Origin: Thiomicrospira sp. WB1
Lineage (GTDB): Bacteria; Pseudomonadota; Gammaproteobacteria; Thiomicrospirales; Thiomicrospiraceae
Length of the DNA: 64,000 nucleotides
Assembly: GCF_001507535.1 (NCBI RefSeq)
Contig: NZ_LQBN01000003.1
Location: 124,001 to 188,000 of the forward strand
Reading direction: 5' to 3'
The translations under genes and the position numbers were made by a program. Shown piece by piece: positions 48,896 through 58,518 of this stretch (its first letter is position 1; the number at the start of each line of letters is the position of its first letter). The notes below the pieces were generated by a model, which worked only from the letters and a program-made list of their open reading frames with translations, was not told where the DNA came from and ran no database searches.

Positions 48896-50358
48896 AAAAG
48901 CCAATCATCGCATTGGTGGGGCGCCCGAATGTGGGCAAATCCACACTGTTCAATCGCTTGACGCGTACTCGTGATGCGATTGTGGCCGATTTTCCGGGGC
49001 TGACCCGGGATCGCCAATACGGCCGAGGGCGCTATGGCGATCAGCCTTTTATTGTTGTTGACACGGGCGGGCTGAGTGGCGAGCAGGCCGGTGTGGACCC
49101 GTTAATGGCTTCCCAGGTCATCCAGGCGGTCAATGAAGCGGATGCGGTTCTGTTTCTGGTGGACGCACGTACGGGATTGATTCCGGCGGACGAAACCATT
49201 GCTCAGCAACTGCGCGCTTTCGGAAAGCCGGTCACACTGGTGGTCAACAAGGCCGAAGGTCATAACCCGGAGCTGGTGGGCAGTGAGTTTTATGAACTGG
49301 GCCTGGGCACACCGATTCCCATTTCTTCTGCCCACGGCGACCATGTGAATGGTTTGATTGAGCAGGTATTAAGCGAGTGCGAAACGACGGCCAATGTGCC
49401 AGTGGACGATACCGATACGGCTGATTCTGTGTTGTCACTCGAGGAACAGCCCGGCACCCGCGTGGCGATCATTGGACGTCCCAATGTGGGGAAATCCACT
49501 TTGATCAACCGTATGATCGGTGAAGAACGGGTTGTGGCCTACGACATGCCCGGCACGACGCGCGACAGTATCTTTGTGCCGTTTGAGCGCGATGGCAAGG
49601 CCTACACACTGATTGATACCGCCGGCATTCGCCGCCGCAAGAACATCAAAGAAAAAATTGAAAAATTCAGCATCGTCAAAGCGATCGAAGCCATGGAATC
49701 CAGTCATGTGGTGATCCTGGTCATGGATGGGTCCGAAGGGGTGACGGATCAGGATTTGACCCTGCTTGGTCTGGCGATTGAGTCGGGGCGGGGCCTGATT
49801 CTGGCCATCAATAAATGGGATCACCTGAGCCGGGACCAGAGAGACAAGGTCAAGCACGAGTTGAGTCATCGCTTTGCTTTTGTGGATTACGCTGAGCGCC
49901 ATCTGATCTCGGCCCTGCACGGCACTGGGGTGGGGACGCTGTTTAAAACCGTGGACACCGTGTACCAGGCGGCCATCCAGTCGGTATCGACGGCGGATCT
50001 CAACCGTGTGCTGACCCAGGCCGTGGCCGACCATCAACCGCCTCTGGCAGGCGGACGGCGCATCAAATGTCGTTATGCCCACCTGGGTGGGGTTAACCCG
50101 CCAACCATTGTGATTCATGGTAATCAGGTCGATAAATTGCCCGCGGCTTATACCAAATACCTGATGAATGTGTTTCGCAAAGCGTTTCAGTGGGTGGGAA
50201 CGCCGGTTCGGATTGAATACCGTGTGAGCAAGAATCCATACGAAAACCGAACTTCTGGTTTCGTGCACCGCCGTGGAAAGTCGCAGTCTCAAGCGGAGAA
50301 CACGGAACTCAAGCGGCGCAAAAAACAACGCCGCCGAACGCAAAAGCCCCGGCGTTGA
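48892..50358 (+). CDS. der: GTPase Der (EngA)
   Basis: Double GTPase needed for 50S subunit assembly. 488 residues with two G domains, each with GRPNVGKST (about 8 and 197), DTGG/DTAG and NKAE/NKWD, then a C-terminal KH-like domain and a basic tail. Converges with ppx across a 40-base gap. Confidence 0.96.
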   Translation: MKKPIIALVGRPNVGKSTLFNRLTRTRDAIVADFPGLTRDRQYGRGRYGDQPFIVVDTGGLSGEQAGVDPLMASQVIQAVNEADAVLFLVDARTGLIPADETIAQQLRAFGKPVTLVVNKAEGHNPELVGSEFYELGLGTPIPISSAHGDHVNGLIEQVLSECETTANVPVDDTDTADSVLSLEEQPGTRVAIIGRPNVGKSTLINRMIGEERVVAYDMPGTTRDSIFVPFERDGKAYTLIDTAGIRRRKNIKEKIEKFSIVKAIEAMESSHVVILVMDGSEGVTDQDLTLLGLAIESGRGLILAINKWDHLSRDQRDKVKHELSHRFAFVDYAERHLISALHGTGVGTLFKTVDTVYQAAIQSVSTADLNRVLTQAVADHQPPLAGGRRIKCRYAHLGGVNPPTIVIHGNQVDKLPAAYTKYLMNVFRKAFQWVGTPVRIEYRVSKNPYENRTSGFVHRRGKSQSQAENTELKRRKKQRRRTQKPRR

Positions 50359-50391
50359 CCGAGGTGCAGCTCGGGTTCGGCGGCCTCCGCC
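50359..50391. terminator. Two short hairpins between der and ppx
   Basis: CCGAG/CTCGG (50359-50374) and GGCGG-CCT-CCGCC (50379-50391) lie in the gap between convergent genes. No T run; possible weak bidirectional stop. Confidence 0.35.
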
Positions 50392-50398
50392 TGAGTCT

Positions 50399-51958
50399 TC
50401 ACTCAAACGTCAAGTCAAATCCGGCGCCTTGCAGACGCTGCGCTTCAATTTCCAGATCCAGACGCGTCAACGGATGTTGGGCCAGCCAATCGGCTTCGAA
50501 GTGGATGGCCAGTCCGGTTTCGTTGTAGACCGATACCTGCATGTTCGGTCGATCGGTTTCCCGGCCCCGGTGCAGACGAACCGCCAGACGAAGCAAGACC
50601 GTCAGACGTTGTAATTTGGTGTCATGCGGTGCATCCAGTCGAGCATAAGGCTCGATCAGAAATTTTCCTCGATGGTTGAGCAGCAGGGCACCAAGCATCT
50701 GTTTTTCCTGCTGGGTAAACCCCGCCATGTCAAAGTTCTCAATCAAATAAGCACTGTGATAACGATAGCGTTTATAACTGAGCGCAATGCCGGCTTCGTG
50801 CAGCTGGGCGGCCCATTTCAAGAGTTTGTCATACTCATACTCCGAGTCATGCAACGCCCAGGCCTGTTCAACCTGTTCATACAGCTCAAGACTGGTGTGT
50901 GCCACGGCTTGCGCCTGCTGGCGGTCCACTTTTAACCAGGCCTGGGCAGCGGTGACACTGGTTTCACGCACGTCCGCATCGTAGAGGCGTCCCAGTGTGT
51001 CATAAATCAACCCTTCGCGCAGAGCATTGCTGGACACTTGCATTTGTTGGATGCCGACTTCTTCGAAGGTGGCGATCAGGATGGCCAGCCCCCCGGCCAA
51101 TACGGGGATGCGTTCCTCTTTCAGGCCTTTGAGCTCGGCTTTGGCCACACTTCCGGCTTTCAAAATGCTGTCCCGAATCTGGTAGAGGCCTTTGAGGGTG
51201 ATGCTGCCGGGTTGCGAGCCTTGCTCTGCGCCATCCCAGCCATTTTCGACCAGGATGCCGCCGAGGGCTTTGATGGTGCCTGACGCGCCATAGGCATTGT
51301 CCCATCCCATTTGAGTCAGTTTTCGGTAATGCGGGCGCAGGATCTGGCGGCATCGGCTGATGGCCTTATTCATGCGTTTTTCACTGATTTCCGGTTTGTG
51401 AAAAAAACGCTGGGTAATGCTGACGCATCCCATTTCGGTGCTGGTCAGATGCTTGTGTTCAAATGCTTTGCCGATGATGTATTCGGTACTGCCGCCGCCG
51501 ATGTCCATCACCAGGCGTTGTTCGTCCGTCTGAGGCAGACCGTGGGCGACGCCCAGATAGATCAGACGCGCTTCTTCCTGGCCACCAATGATTTGGATGT
51601 CATGGCCCAATGCCTGTTTGGCACGAGTCAGAAACGCCTGGCTGTTGCGCGCATTGCGCAGGGTATTGGTGCCGACGGCTCGGATGTGATTGGCCGGAAG
51701 GTTTTTGATTAACTGGCCAAACCGTTCCAAACAGGCAATGCCGTTTTCGAACGCGGTTTCGGTCAGATAGCCTTTTTTATCGAGCCCGGAGCGCAAGCGG
51801 ATCATTTCCTTGTGTTTGTCCACGATTTGCACCTGACCGTGCAGCTCTCTGGCAATCACCAGATGAAAGCTGTTGGACCCGAGGTCAATGGCGGCATACA
51901 TGCCCTGAGCCCCTTCTTCGTCTTGAGAGAAGGGTAAGAGGTGATTCAGAAAGCTCAT
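50399..51958 (-). CDS. ppx: Exopolyphosphatase Ppx/GppA
   Basis: 519-residue phosphatase that shortens polyphosphate; family members also hydrolyse pppGpp. N-terminal actin-like fold with AIDLGSNSFHLVIARE and MDIGGGSTE, and a C-terminal HD-like helical part. Overlaps the ppk start region by four bases as the second gene of ppk-ppx. A near-perfect palindrome (11 of 12) at 50935-50945 encodes Q-A-W-L. Confidence 0.92.
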   Translation of the reverse strand: MSFLNHLLPFSQDEEGAQGMYAAIDLGSNSFHLVIARELHGQVQIVDKHKEMIRLRSGLDKKGYLTETAFENGIACLERFGQLIKNLPANHIRAVGTNTLRNARNSQAFLTRAKQALGHDIQIIGGQEEARLIYLGVAHGLPQTDEQRLVMDIGGGSTEYIIGKAFEHKHLTSTEMGCVSITQRFFHKPEISEKRMNKAISRCRQILRPHYRKLTQMGWDNAYGASGTIKALGGILVENGWDGAEQGSQPGSITLKGLYQIRDSILKAGSVAKAELKGLKEERIPVLAGGLAILIATFEEVGIQQMQVSSNALREGLIYDTLGRLYDADVRETSVTAAQAWLKVDRQQAQAVAHTSLELYEQVEQAWALHDSEYEYDKLLKWAAQLHEAGIALSYKRYRYHSAYLIENFDMAGFTQQEKQMLGALLLNHRGKFLIEPYARLDAPHDTKLQRLTVLLRLAVRLHRGRETDRPNMQVSVYNETGLAIHFEADWLAQHPLTRLDLEIEAQRLQGAGFDLTFE

Positions 51959-54075
51959 GACTGACCTTCGTCGGTTTCGGCGTATTTATTGATCAGCCAT
52001 TCCTGAGCACTGAACCGGGGTTCGGATTCAGTTGGGGTGCGTTGGATATATTGCCCATCCGGTTGCAATACCCAGGCACCCACGGTGTCTTGCAGATAAA
52101 TGGCCAGGCCTTCGGTGAACACTTGCTGAAAGTGCGCGGGGTCTTCAATCGGGAAGCAGGTTTCCACGCGCGAAAACAGGTTGCGACGCATCCAGTCGGC
52201 GCTGGAACAGTAGAGCTCCGGCTTGGCTCCGGCGTTTTCGAAATAATACACTCGGTGGTGTTCCAGGAAGCGCCCGATGATGCTGATCACACGGATGTTT
52301 TCCGACAGGCCTTCGATGCCCGGGCGCAGACTGCAGATGCCGCGTACAATCAGATCTATTTTCACCCCGGCCTGAGAGGCGTGATAAAGCGCATCAATGA
52401 TGCCCTGTTCCTGCAACCCGTTCATCTTGGCAATGATCCGGGCCGGTCGGCCATTGCGCGCATTTTCTGCTTCGCGCTGAATGCGTTCGATCATCCCTTT
52501 TTGCAGCGTAAACGGCGATTGCAGCAACACGCCCAGGTTCTTGGTGTCCCCCAGACTGGTCAACTGCTGGAAGATTTTGGCCACATCCTGTCCCATTCGC
52601 GGGTTGGCGGTGAGCAAACCGAAATCAGTGTAGAAACGGGTGGTGATGTGGTGGTAGTTCCCAGTACCCAAATGCACGTATTGCCGCAACTGTTGTTTTT
52701 CACGGCGCACCACCAGAATCATCTTGGCGTGGGTTTTGTAACCCACCACGCCATAGACCACGTTGACGCCTGCGTCCTGAAGGCGATTGGCCTGAAGGAT
52801 GTTGTTGTCTTCATCAAAACGTGCACGCAGCTCGACCACGGCGGTGACTTCCTTGCCGTTGTTGGCGGCCTTTTCCAGGGCATCGATGATGGCTGATTTT
52901 TCCCCGGTCCGATACAGGGTCATGCGGATAGCCAGAACATTGGGGTCGTTGGCGGCCTGCTGCAGAAATTCGATCACTGGGCTGAAGGAGTCGTAAGGGT
53001 GGTGCAGCAGAATGTCCTGGCGCTGAATCTGTTCAAACAGACTTTCGGGTTCCTGTTTTCGGTTGAATAACTTGAAGGAACTTTGCTTGGCTTTGGGCGC
53101 GGTAAGTTTGCGCGCTGAAAACGGCGGGAACAGCAGATCCGGGCGTTTGGCCAGATCCGGCACCGCGCTGAGGCGGTGCAGGTTCACCGGACCATTGACC
53201 TGATAAAGCTGGGATTCCTCCAGGTCAAACTGGTTCAGCAGATAGCGGTACATGTCTGGCGGACAGCGATCCGAGACTTCGAGGCGAATGGCCCCCCCAT
53301 AATCCCGGCTGGACAATTCGCCTTGGATCGCGCGCATGATGTCATCGACTTCTTCCTCGTCAATAAAGAGGTTGGTGTTGCGCGTCAGGCGGAACTGGTG
53401 ACATCCGGTTACCGTCATGCCCGGAAACAAATTGGAGACATTGGAGTGCAGCACCGAAGACAGAAACACAAAATCATTGTCGCCGTCGGTGGCTTCGGGG
53501 GGCAATTTGATCACGCGCGGCAGTGAGCGCGGCACTTGCACGATGGCCAGCCCATTGGTGCGCCCAAATGCGTCCTTGCCTTCGAGCGACACGATAAAAT
53601 TCAAACTCTTATTAAGCAGACGGGGGAAGGGGTGCGACGGGTCAAGGCCCATGGGGCTCATCACCGGCTGGAGGGAGTCAATGAAATACTGACGGATCCA
53701 TTCCTTTTGCTGGTCGGTCCAGCGATTGCGCCGCAGGAATCGAATGTTTTCTTTTTCCAGTTCCGGGATCAGCGTGTGGTTCAGGGTGTCGTATTGATCA
53801 TCAACCAGCTCCCGGGCCACGTCATGCAGCATGTCCACGGCCTGTTCCGGGACCATGTTGTCGGGTTTGGTGCGCGCGCCGGGGTCATTCTGCAATTCAT
53901 AGAGACTGGCCAGACGCACTTCAAAAAATTCATCCATGTTGCTGCTGGAAATGCACAGAAACTTCAGCCGCTCCAGAAGCGGGATCGCCGGGTTTTTGGC
54001 CTGAGCCAGAACGCGTCGGTTGAATTCAAGCAAACTGCGCTCTCGGTTGATGTAGGGATTGTGTTGGTCGTTCAT
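51955..54075 (-). CDS. ppk: Polyphosphate kinase 1
   Basis: Makes inorganic polyphosphate from ATP at the membrane. 706 residues. Four-domain PPK1 with IKMTLYR-like substrate loop (AIRMTLYRTG), the autophosphorylated His in GYKTHAKM (about residue 445) and a second His in FLEHHRVYYFEN. The ppk-ppx pair points to phosphate and stress control. Confidence 0.95.
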   Translation of the reverse strand: MNDQHNPYINRERSLLEFNRRVLAQAKNPAIPLLERLKFLCISSSNMDEFFEVRLASLYELQNDPGARTKPDNMVPEQAVDMLHDVARELVDDQYDTLNHTLIPELEKENIRFLRRNRWTDQQKEWIRQYFIDSLQPVMSPMGLDPSHPFPRLLNKSLNFIVSLEGKDAFGRTNGLAIVQVPRSLPRVIKLPPEATDGDNDFVFLSSVLHSNVSNLFPGMTVTGCHQFRLTRNTNLFIDEEEVDDIMRAIQGELSSRDYGGAIRLEVSDRCPPDMYRYLLNQFDLEESQLYQVNGPVNLHRLSAVPDLAKRPDLLFPPFSARKLTAPKAKQSSFKLFNRKQEPESLFEQIQRQDILLHHPYDSFSPVIEFLQQAANDPNVLAIRMTLYRTGEKSAIIDALEKAANNGKEVTAVVELRARFDEDNNILQANRLQDAGVNVVYGVVGYKTHAKMILVVRREKQQLRQYVHLGTGNYHHITTRFYTDFGLLTANPRMGQDVAKIFQQLTSLGDTKNLGVLLQSPFTLQKGMIERIQREAENARNGRPARIIAKMNGLQEQGIIDALYHASQAGVKIDLIVRGICSLRPGIEGLSENIRVISIIGRFLEHHRVYYFENAGAKPELYCSSADWMRRNLFSRVETCFPIEDPAHFQQVFTEGLAIYLQDTVGAWVLQPDGQYIQRTPTESEPRFSAQEWLINKYAETDEGQS

Positions 54076-54224
54076 GGATGGGGCACTCCCTGTGCGTCAG
54101 AGCCAATTTCGTGGCATTAGGCAATCGAATACAGCATTTTAGCGCCTTTTCATGGGCTTTTAAAGGCGCTTTCACAGGCAGACTCTAACAGGCGCAAATG
54201 ACGTTGCCATGACAAAAAACGAGG

Positions 54225-54500
54225 TCAGGTTTCAGAGCCATCGTGCGGTTTGTTTTTAGGGGGAGGGCGCTTGCAGCCGCATTCGGGCACCGGGTCCACG
54301 CCGCCTGGGTTGGCCGGGTGACAGCGTAGGACGCGTTTGAGTGCCAGCCAGCTTCCGCAGAGTACGCCGTGCGTTTGAATGGCTTCAATGGCGTAATGCG
54401 AGCAGGTGGGGTAAAACCGACAGCGAGGGCCCAGCAGTGGGCTGATAAACCACTGATAAAAACGAATGGGCAGGATCAACAGCCATTTGAGTGGATTCAT
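54225..54500 (-). CDS. yidD: Membrane protein insertion efficiency factor YidD
   Basis: 91-residue amphipathic membrane-associated protein with the conserved [11 protein letters not shown] core and [14 protein letters not shown]. It normally sits in rpmH-rnpA-yidD-yidC near the origin. Here it overlaps the end of a GGDEF/EAL gene by four bases and is not next to any of those genes. Confidence 0.93.
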   Translation of the reverse strand: MNPLKWLLILPIRFYQWFISPLLGPRCRFYPTCSHYAIEAIQTHGVLCGSWLALKRVLRCHPANPGGVDPVPECGCKRPPPKNKPHDGSET

Positions 54501-56926
54501 GAGGGGGTTGAAGGCTTGGTTTGCGGATCGGGCAAAAGCGGTTCGGCCACAGCATGAACCGGATCGTAGTGGTGCATCCAGGCTTCCAGGGTGTGAATCG
54601 GCAAGGGTTTGCAGTAGTGGTACCCCTGCACCATGTCGCAGCCGGCCTGATGCAGAAAGTCAAATTGAGCCTGGTTTTCAACGCCTTCGGCGATGACTTT
54701 CATGTTGAGACTTTGCGCCAGTTTGATGATGGCCAGTGAAATGGCCGCATCGTCTTCATCATTGGGTAAGCCGTCAACAAAGGATTTGTCCACTTTCAGA
54801 ATATTCAGCGGAAACCGTTTGAGGTAGCTTAAAGAGGAATAGCCAGTCCCGAAATCGTCCACCGATATGGTTAAGCCGTGTGCCCTAATCTGATAAAGCA
54901 TGTCGACATTGTCCTGAGCATTAGACATGATGGAGCGTTCGGTCAGCTCGATTTCAAGTTTTTCAAAGGGGACGTTTTCTTCAGACATCATGGCATGAAC
55001 CTGTTCCAGGAACGTCGGGTCTTCCAGTTGGTGGCTGCTGACGTTGATGGCAATGTTCAGGTATTCAAATTCCGTGCCCTGCCAGGCTTTGAGCTGTTGT
55101 ACAGCGGTGTTGAGCACCCAGTGTCCGATTTCCAGAATCAGGCTGCTTTGCTCGGCGATGGCAATGAAACGGTCGGGTGACACGGGGCCGATTTCCGGGT
55201 GCTCCCAGCGAAGCAGCGCTTCCACCGCCGTGACTTGCTGGGTTTTGGCGCTGATCTGTGGCTGATAGTAGAGCTCCAGTTCGTCGTCATCCAGCGCCCG
55301 GCGCAGGCCGCGTTCGATTTTTAGGCGCTCGGACAGGCGTGCTTCAATGGTGTTGTCATAAATGGCCAGCGTGTTTTTGCCTTTGGCTTTGGCTTCGTAC
55401 ATGGCGCTGTCCGCATGGCGCAGCAATTCGCTCAGGGTGCGACCGTGCTCGGGGTAGAACGCCATGCCCAGGCTGGCGGTGATATGCACCTCCTCCTGGT
55501 CGATCTTGAGAGGTTTGTATAGGGTCGCCAGCAGGCGTCTCGCGGTTTCGATGGCTTCTTCGGCGTCGATGTTGCTCAGCAATACCAGAAATTCATCCCC
55601 ACCGAAACGGCAGAGGCGAGGCGGGGGGAAAGCACTGCGAATGGAATGATTCAGGCGGCTGCCGATGATTTTGAGCAGTTCGTCGCCGAACTCATGCCCC
55701 AGGGTGTCATTGATCTGCTTGAATCCATCCAGATCGATCAGAAAGACCACGCTCGGGTCCAGGGGAGACTGCGCCAGATAACTGTCCACGTTCTGACTGA
55801 AGAACTGTCGGTTTTCCAGCCCTGTCAGCGGGTCGTAAAGCGCCAGTTGTTCGATTTCGGCTTCCCGGCGTCGGTGTTGTGTGACGTCATTGATGAACAG
55901 AGCATATTCGAATGCCTGACCATGATGGAAGCGCGTGGCGGTGACATCGCAGCGAATGGTTTCAAAATCCTTGCGGATAAAGGCCATTTCATAGTGTTTT
56001 TCATTCTGGTCGGCCAAAAGCCGGAACACATTATGCGGGCGACGGTTTCCATCCATGAGCAGATTTTGAATGGGTTTGTTCAGAACGTCGCTTTCGGCAT
56101 ACCCGAACAGGGCTTCGGCGGCCGGGTTCCAGTGATGAATTAATCCATTTGGGTCGCACAGAATGATGGCTTCGTGCGCTTTTTTGACGTATTCCACAAA
56201 ACGCTGCTGGTTCAAGGCGGATTGTTGCTGTTGGTAGCGGACGCGGTGAAGCTGTGTCCAACCGAACAGGTACAGCGCGGTTAACAGTCCTGTCAGTGCG
56301 ATCAACCAGGGCAGCGTCTCAGTCGGCCAGTGCGCGGGCATTGAAATAGCAAGCTGTGCATGGCTCAATTCCAGAGAAGGGTCGGTCGTTGGTGCGTTCA
56401 GTGGCAGGCGTAAGTCATAGGTTCGCCACGCTGCATTGGGTTCGGTCGCTTCGATGACCGGTTGGCTGACGTCGCGATTGGGTCGGGTCAGTAAAAGCGT
56501 GGTGTCTTCTTCGATAGGAAGGTGTGACTGAATCTGACGTAGCCAGTCAGGCAGGTTCAATGACAGTGCGGCCGAAGAGTCTGATCTTGAAGCCGGCAGA
56601 GGCCAGATGAGCTCAAACGGTTTTTGTGTCAGGGCGGAACGGTCAAAGGTCAACTCAAACGCATGGCGTTCGGTGATTGACGTGATCAATGCCTCGCGCT
56701 GTTGGGGAGCGAGCGTCTGCATGGAGGACACTAGGTGATTGGTCCGTGCAAGATCGTCGCTCAGGATGTTAATTTGCTGTTGTATGTGGCTTTGCCAGGT
56801 GGCAGACAGACGCTGTTTTTCCTGGATGTCGGCCCACCCGATCAGTCCCAGAAGAACGATGCTCGCAACAAAAAGGCCATGGCGCCAGGCCTGACCAGAG
56901 GCAATGTGAGGTTTCAGCGCTTTCAA
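54497..56926 (-). CDS. Membrane-anchored PAS-GGDEF-EAL cyclic-di-GMP protein
   Basis: 809 residues: TM1 (about 16-34), a ~165-residue extracytoplasmic domain, TM2 (about 205-225), a PAS domain (about 245-350, [16 protein letters not shown]), then GGDEF (FGGDEF near residue 442) and EAL (EALLRW near 570, [10 protein letters not shown]). Both catalytic motifs are intact, so it may both make and break c-di-GMP. The start is a TTG at 56926 without a clear ribosome site, and no better in-frame start precedes TM1. Confidence 0.9.
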   Translation of the reverse strand: MKALKPHIASGQAWRHGLFVASIVLLGLIGWADIQEKQRLSATWQSHIQQQINILSDDLARTNHLVSSMQTLAPQQREALITSITERHAFELTFDRSALTQKPFELIWPLPASRSDSSAALSLNLPDWLRQIQSHLPIEEDTTLLLTRPNRDVSQPVIEATEPNAAWRTYDLRLPLNAPTTDPSLELSHAQLAISMPAHWPTETLPWLIALTGLLTALYLFGWTQLHRVRYQQQQSALNQQRFVEYVKKAHEAIILCDPNGLIHHWNPAAEALFGYAESDVLNKPIQNLLMDGNRRPHNVFRLLADQNEKHYEMAFIRKDFETIRCDVTATRFHHGQAFEYALFINDVTQHRRREAEIEQLALYDPLTGLENRQFFSQNVDSYLAQSPLDPSVVFLIDLDGFKQINDTLGHEFGDELLKIIGSRLNHSIRSAFPPPRLCRFGGDEFLVLLSNIDAEEAIETARRLLATLYKPLKIDQEEVHITASLGMAFYPEHGRTLSELLRHADSAMYEAKAKGKNTLAIYDNTIEARLSERLKIERGLRRALDDDELELYYQPQISAKTQQVTAVEALLRWEHPEIGPVSPDRFIAIAEQSSLILEIGHWVLNTAVQQLKAWQGTEFEYLNIAINVSSHQLEDPTFLEQVHAMMSEENVPFEKLEIELTERSIMSNAQDNVDMLYQIRAHGLTISVDDFGTGYSSLSYLKRFPLNILKVDKSFVDGLPNDEDDAAISLAIIKLAQSLNMKVIAEGVENQAQFDFLHQAGCDMVQGYHYCKPLPIHTLEAWMHHYDPVHAVAEPLLPDPQTKPSTPS

Positions 56927-57110
56927 TTTATATTCAATGTATAAAGGGTGTCGGTTGAGTGCTCATGGTTGAAGCGATTGAGTGGGTCAATCCTAATGTC
57001 TTCGCTATTTTGGCAGAAAGTGCACGATAAAACAAAGCGTATGTCCGACCCGGTAAGAGAACCGGCGAGGATTTTGCCTGCAGAGGGGCTTGTGTGCGTT
57101 TTGGGTTTTT

Positions 57111-57140
57111 TTGTTATTGCACGAATGGACAGGTTAGAAT
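57111..57140 (+). promoter_or_regulatory. Sigma-70-type promoter of the dihydroorotase gene
   Basis: TTGTTA (57111-57116), an 18-base spacer and TAGAAT (57135-57140), 31 bases before the start codon. It lies in the 244-base gap shared with the divergent GGDEF/EAL gene; the rest of that gap shows nothing I can name. Confidence 0.6.
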
Positions 57141-57170
57141 GCTTTTAGCAGAAAAAAGAGGACAAGCACG

Positions 57171-58505
57171 ATGACAACCACAGTGATTACTCAGGCGACG
57201 GTGATTAATGAAGGACAACGTCACCAGCAGGATGTATTGATTCGAGACGGATTGATTGCCGAAATCGGTCCCGATCTGACCGGCAAGGCGGATGAAGTGA
57301 TCGATGGCAGCGGCCAGTGGTTGCTGCCGGGCATGATCGACGACCAGGTGCATTTTCGCGATCCCGGTCTGACGCACAAAGGCTCCATTGCGACCGAATC
57401 CAAAGCGGCCGTCGCTGGCGGCACAACCACCTTTATGGACATGCCTAATGTCAATCCGACCACCACGACCCTGGAAGCGCTGGAAGCCAAACATGCCCAT
57501 GCCTCGAAAGTGGCTTGGGCAAATTATTCGTTTTATCTTGGGGCGACCAATGACAACATTGAAGAGGTCAAAGCGCTGGATCCTAATGCGGCCTGCGGCG
57601 TCAAGATTTTTATGGGCGCCTCGACCGGCAACATGCTGGTGGATCGGGAAGCCGCACTGGAGCAGGTCTTTACCCACAGTCCCACGCTGATTACCACCCA
57701 TTGTGAGGACACGCCCATGATCAAGGCTCAAGAAGCGCTTTATCGTGAGCGTTACGGCGAGGATGTGCCGATGTCCGCGCACCCGGATATTCGTTGTCGC
57801 GAAGCCTGTTACAAATCGTCGTCGTTTGCCGTGGATTTGGCCAAAAAGACCGGAGCTAATCTGCATGTGCTGCACTTGACCACGGCCGAGGAAATGGCCT
57901 TGTTTGAGCCGGGCCCCGTCGCCGGCAAACAGATTACCGCTGAAGCCTGTACCCATCACCTCTGGTTTTGCGATGAGGACTACAAGCAACTGGGCACCTT
58001 GATCAAATGCAATCCGGCGATCAAATCCCGCGCAGATCGCGACGCGATCCGTCAGGCGGTGAGGGATGGGCGCATCGACATCATTGCCACGGACCATGCC
58101 CCACATACCTGGGAAGAAAAGCAAAACACCTATTTCAAAGCACCGGCCGGACTGCCACAGGTGCAGAAATCACTGGTGTCGTTGTTGGAATTGGTGCATC
58201 AGGGGGTGTTTGATCTGGAAACGGTGGTTCAGAAAACCGCGCATAATGTGGCCATTCGCTACCAGATCGCCAACCGCGGTTACATCCGTGAAGGCTACGC
58301 CGCCGATCTGGTGCTGGTGAACCCGAACCAGCCGCACACAGATGATCCCGATTCTGTCCTTTATCACTGTGGTTGGTCGCCCTGGTCGGGTCAACGTTTC
58401 CAAAGTTCGGTGACCGCCACCTTTGTGAACGGGGTAAAAATGTTCGATCGGGGCCAGTTTGCCGCGTTTCAGCCCGGGCAACGTCTGACCTTTGAGCGTC
58501 GCTAA
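57171..58505 (+). CDS. pyrC: Dihydroorotase (Gln variant at the first metal position)
   Basis: 444-residue amidohydrolase of pyrimidine synthesis. The family motif DxHxHxRDPG reads DDQVHFRDPG, with Gln59 where the first zinc His is expected and His61 kept. The remaining ligands look present: K in GVKIFMG, H in TTHCEDT, H in HVLHLTT, and D in IATDHAPH. I recall the DQVHF form in Bacteroidetes dihydroorotases, so this subfamily may be of that type. No pyr genes are adjacent. Hydantoinase/allantoinase relatives are the alternative. Confidence 0.82.
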   Translation: MTTTVITQATVINEGQRHQQDVLIRDGLIAEIGPDLTGKADEVIDGSGQWLLPGMIDDQVHFRDPGLTHKGSIATESKAAVAGGTTTFMDMPNVNPTTTTLEALEAKHAHASKVAWANYSFYLGATNDNIEEVKALDPNAACGVKIFMGASTGNMLVDREAALEQVFTHSPTLITTHCEDTPMIKAQEALYRERYGEDVPMSAHPDIRCREACYKSSSFAVDLAKKTGANLHVLHLTTAEEMALFEPGPVAGKQITAEACTHHLWFCDEDYKQLGTLIKCNPAIKSRADRDAIRQAVRDGRIDIIATDHAPHTWEEKQNTYFKAPAGLPQVQKSLVSLLELVHQGVFDLETVVQKTAHNVAIRYQIANRGYIREGYAADLVLVNPNQPHTDDPDSVLYHCGWSPWSGQRFQSSVTATFVNGVKMFDRGQFAAFQPGQRLTFERR

Positions 58506-58518
58506 CCAGGAGTCGGGC

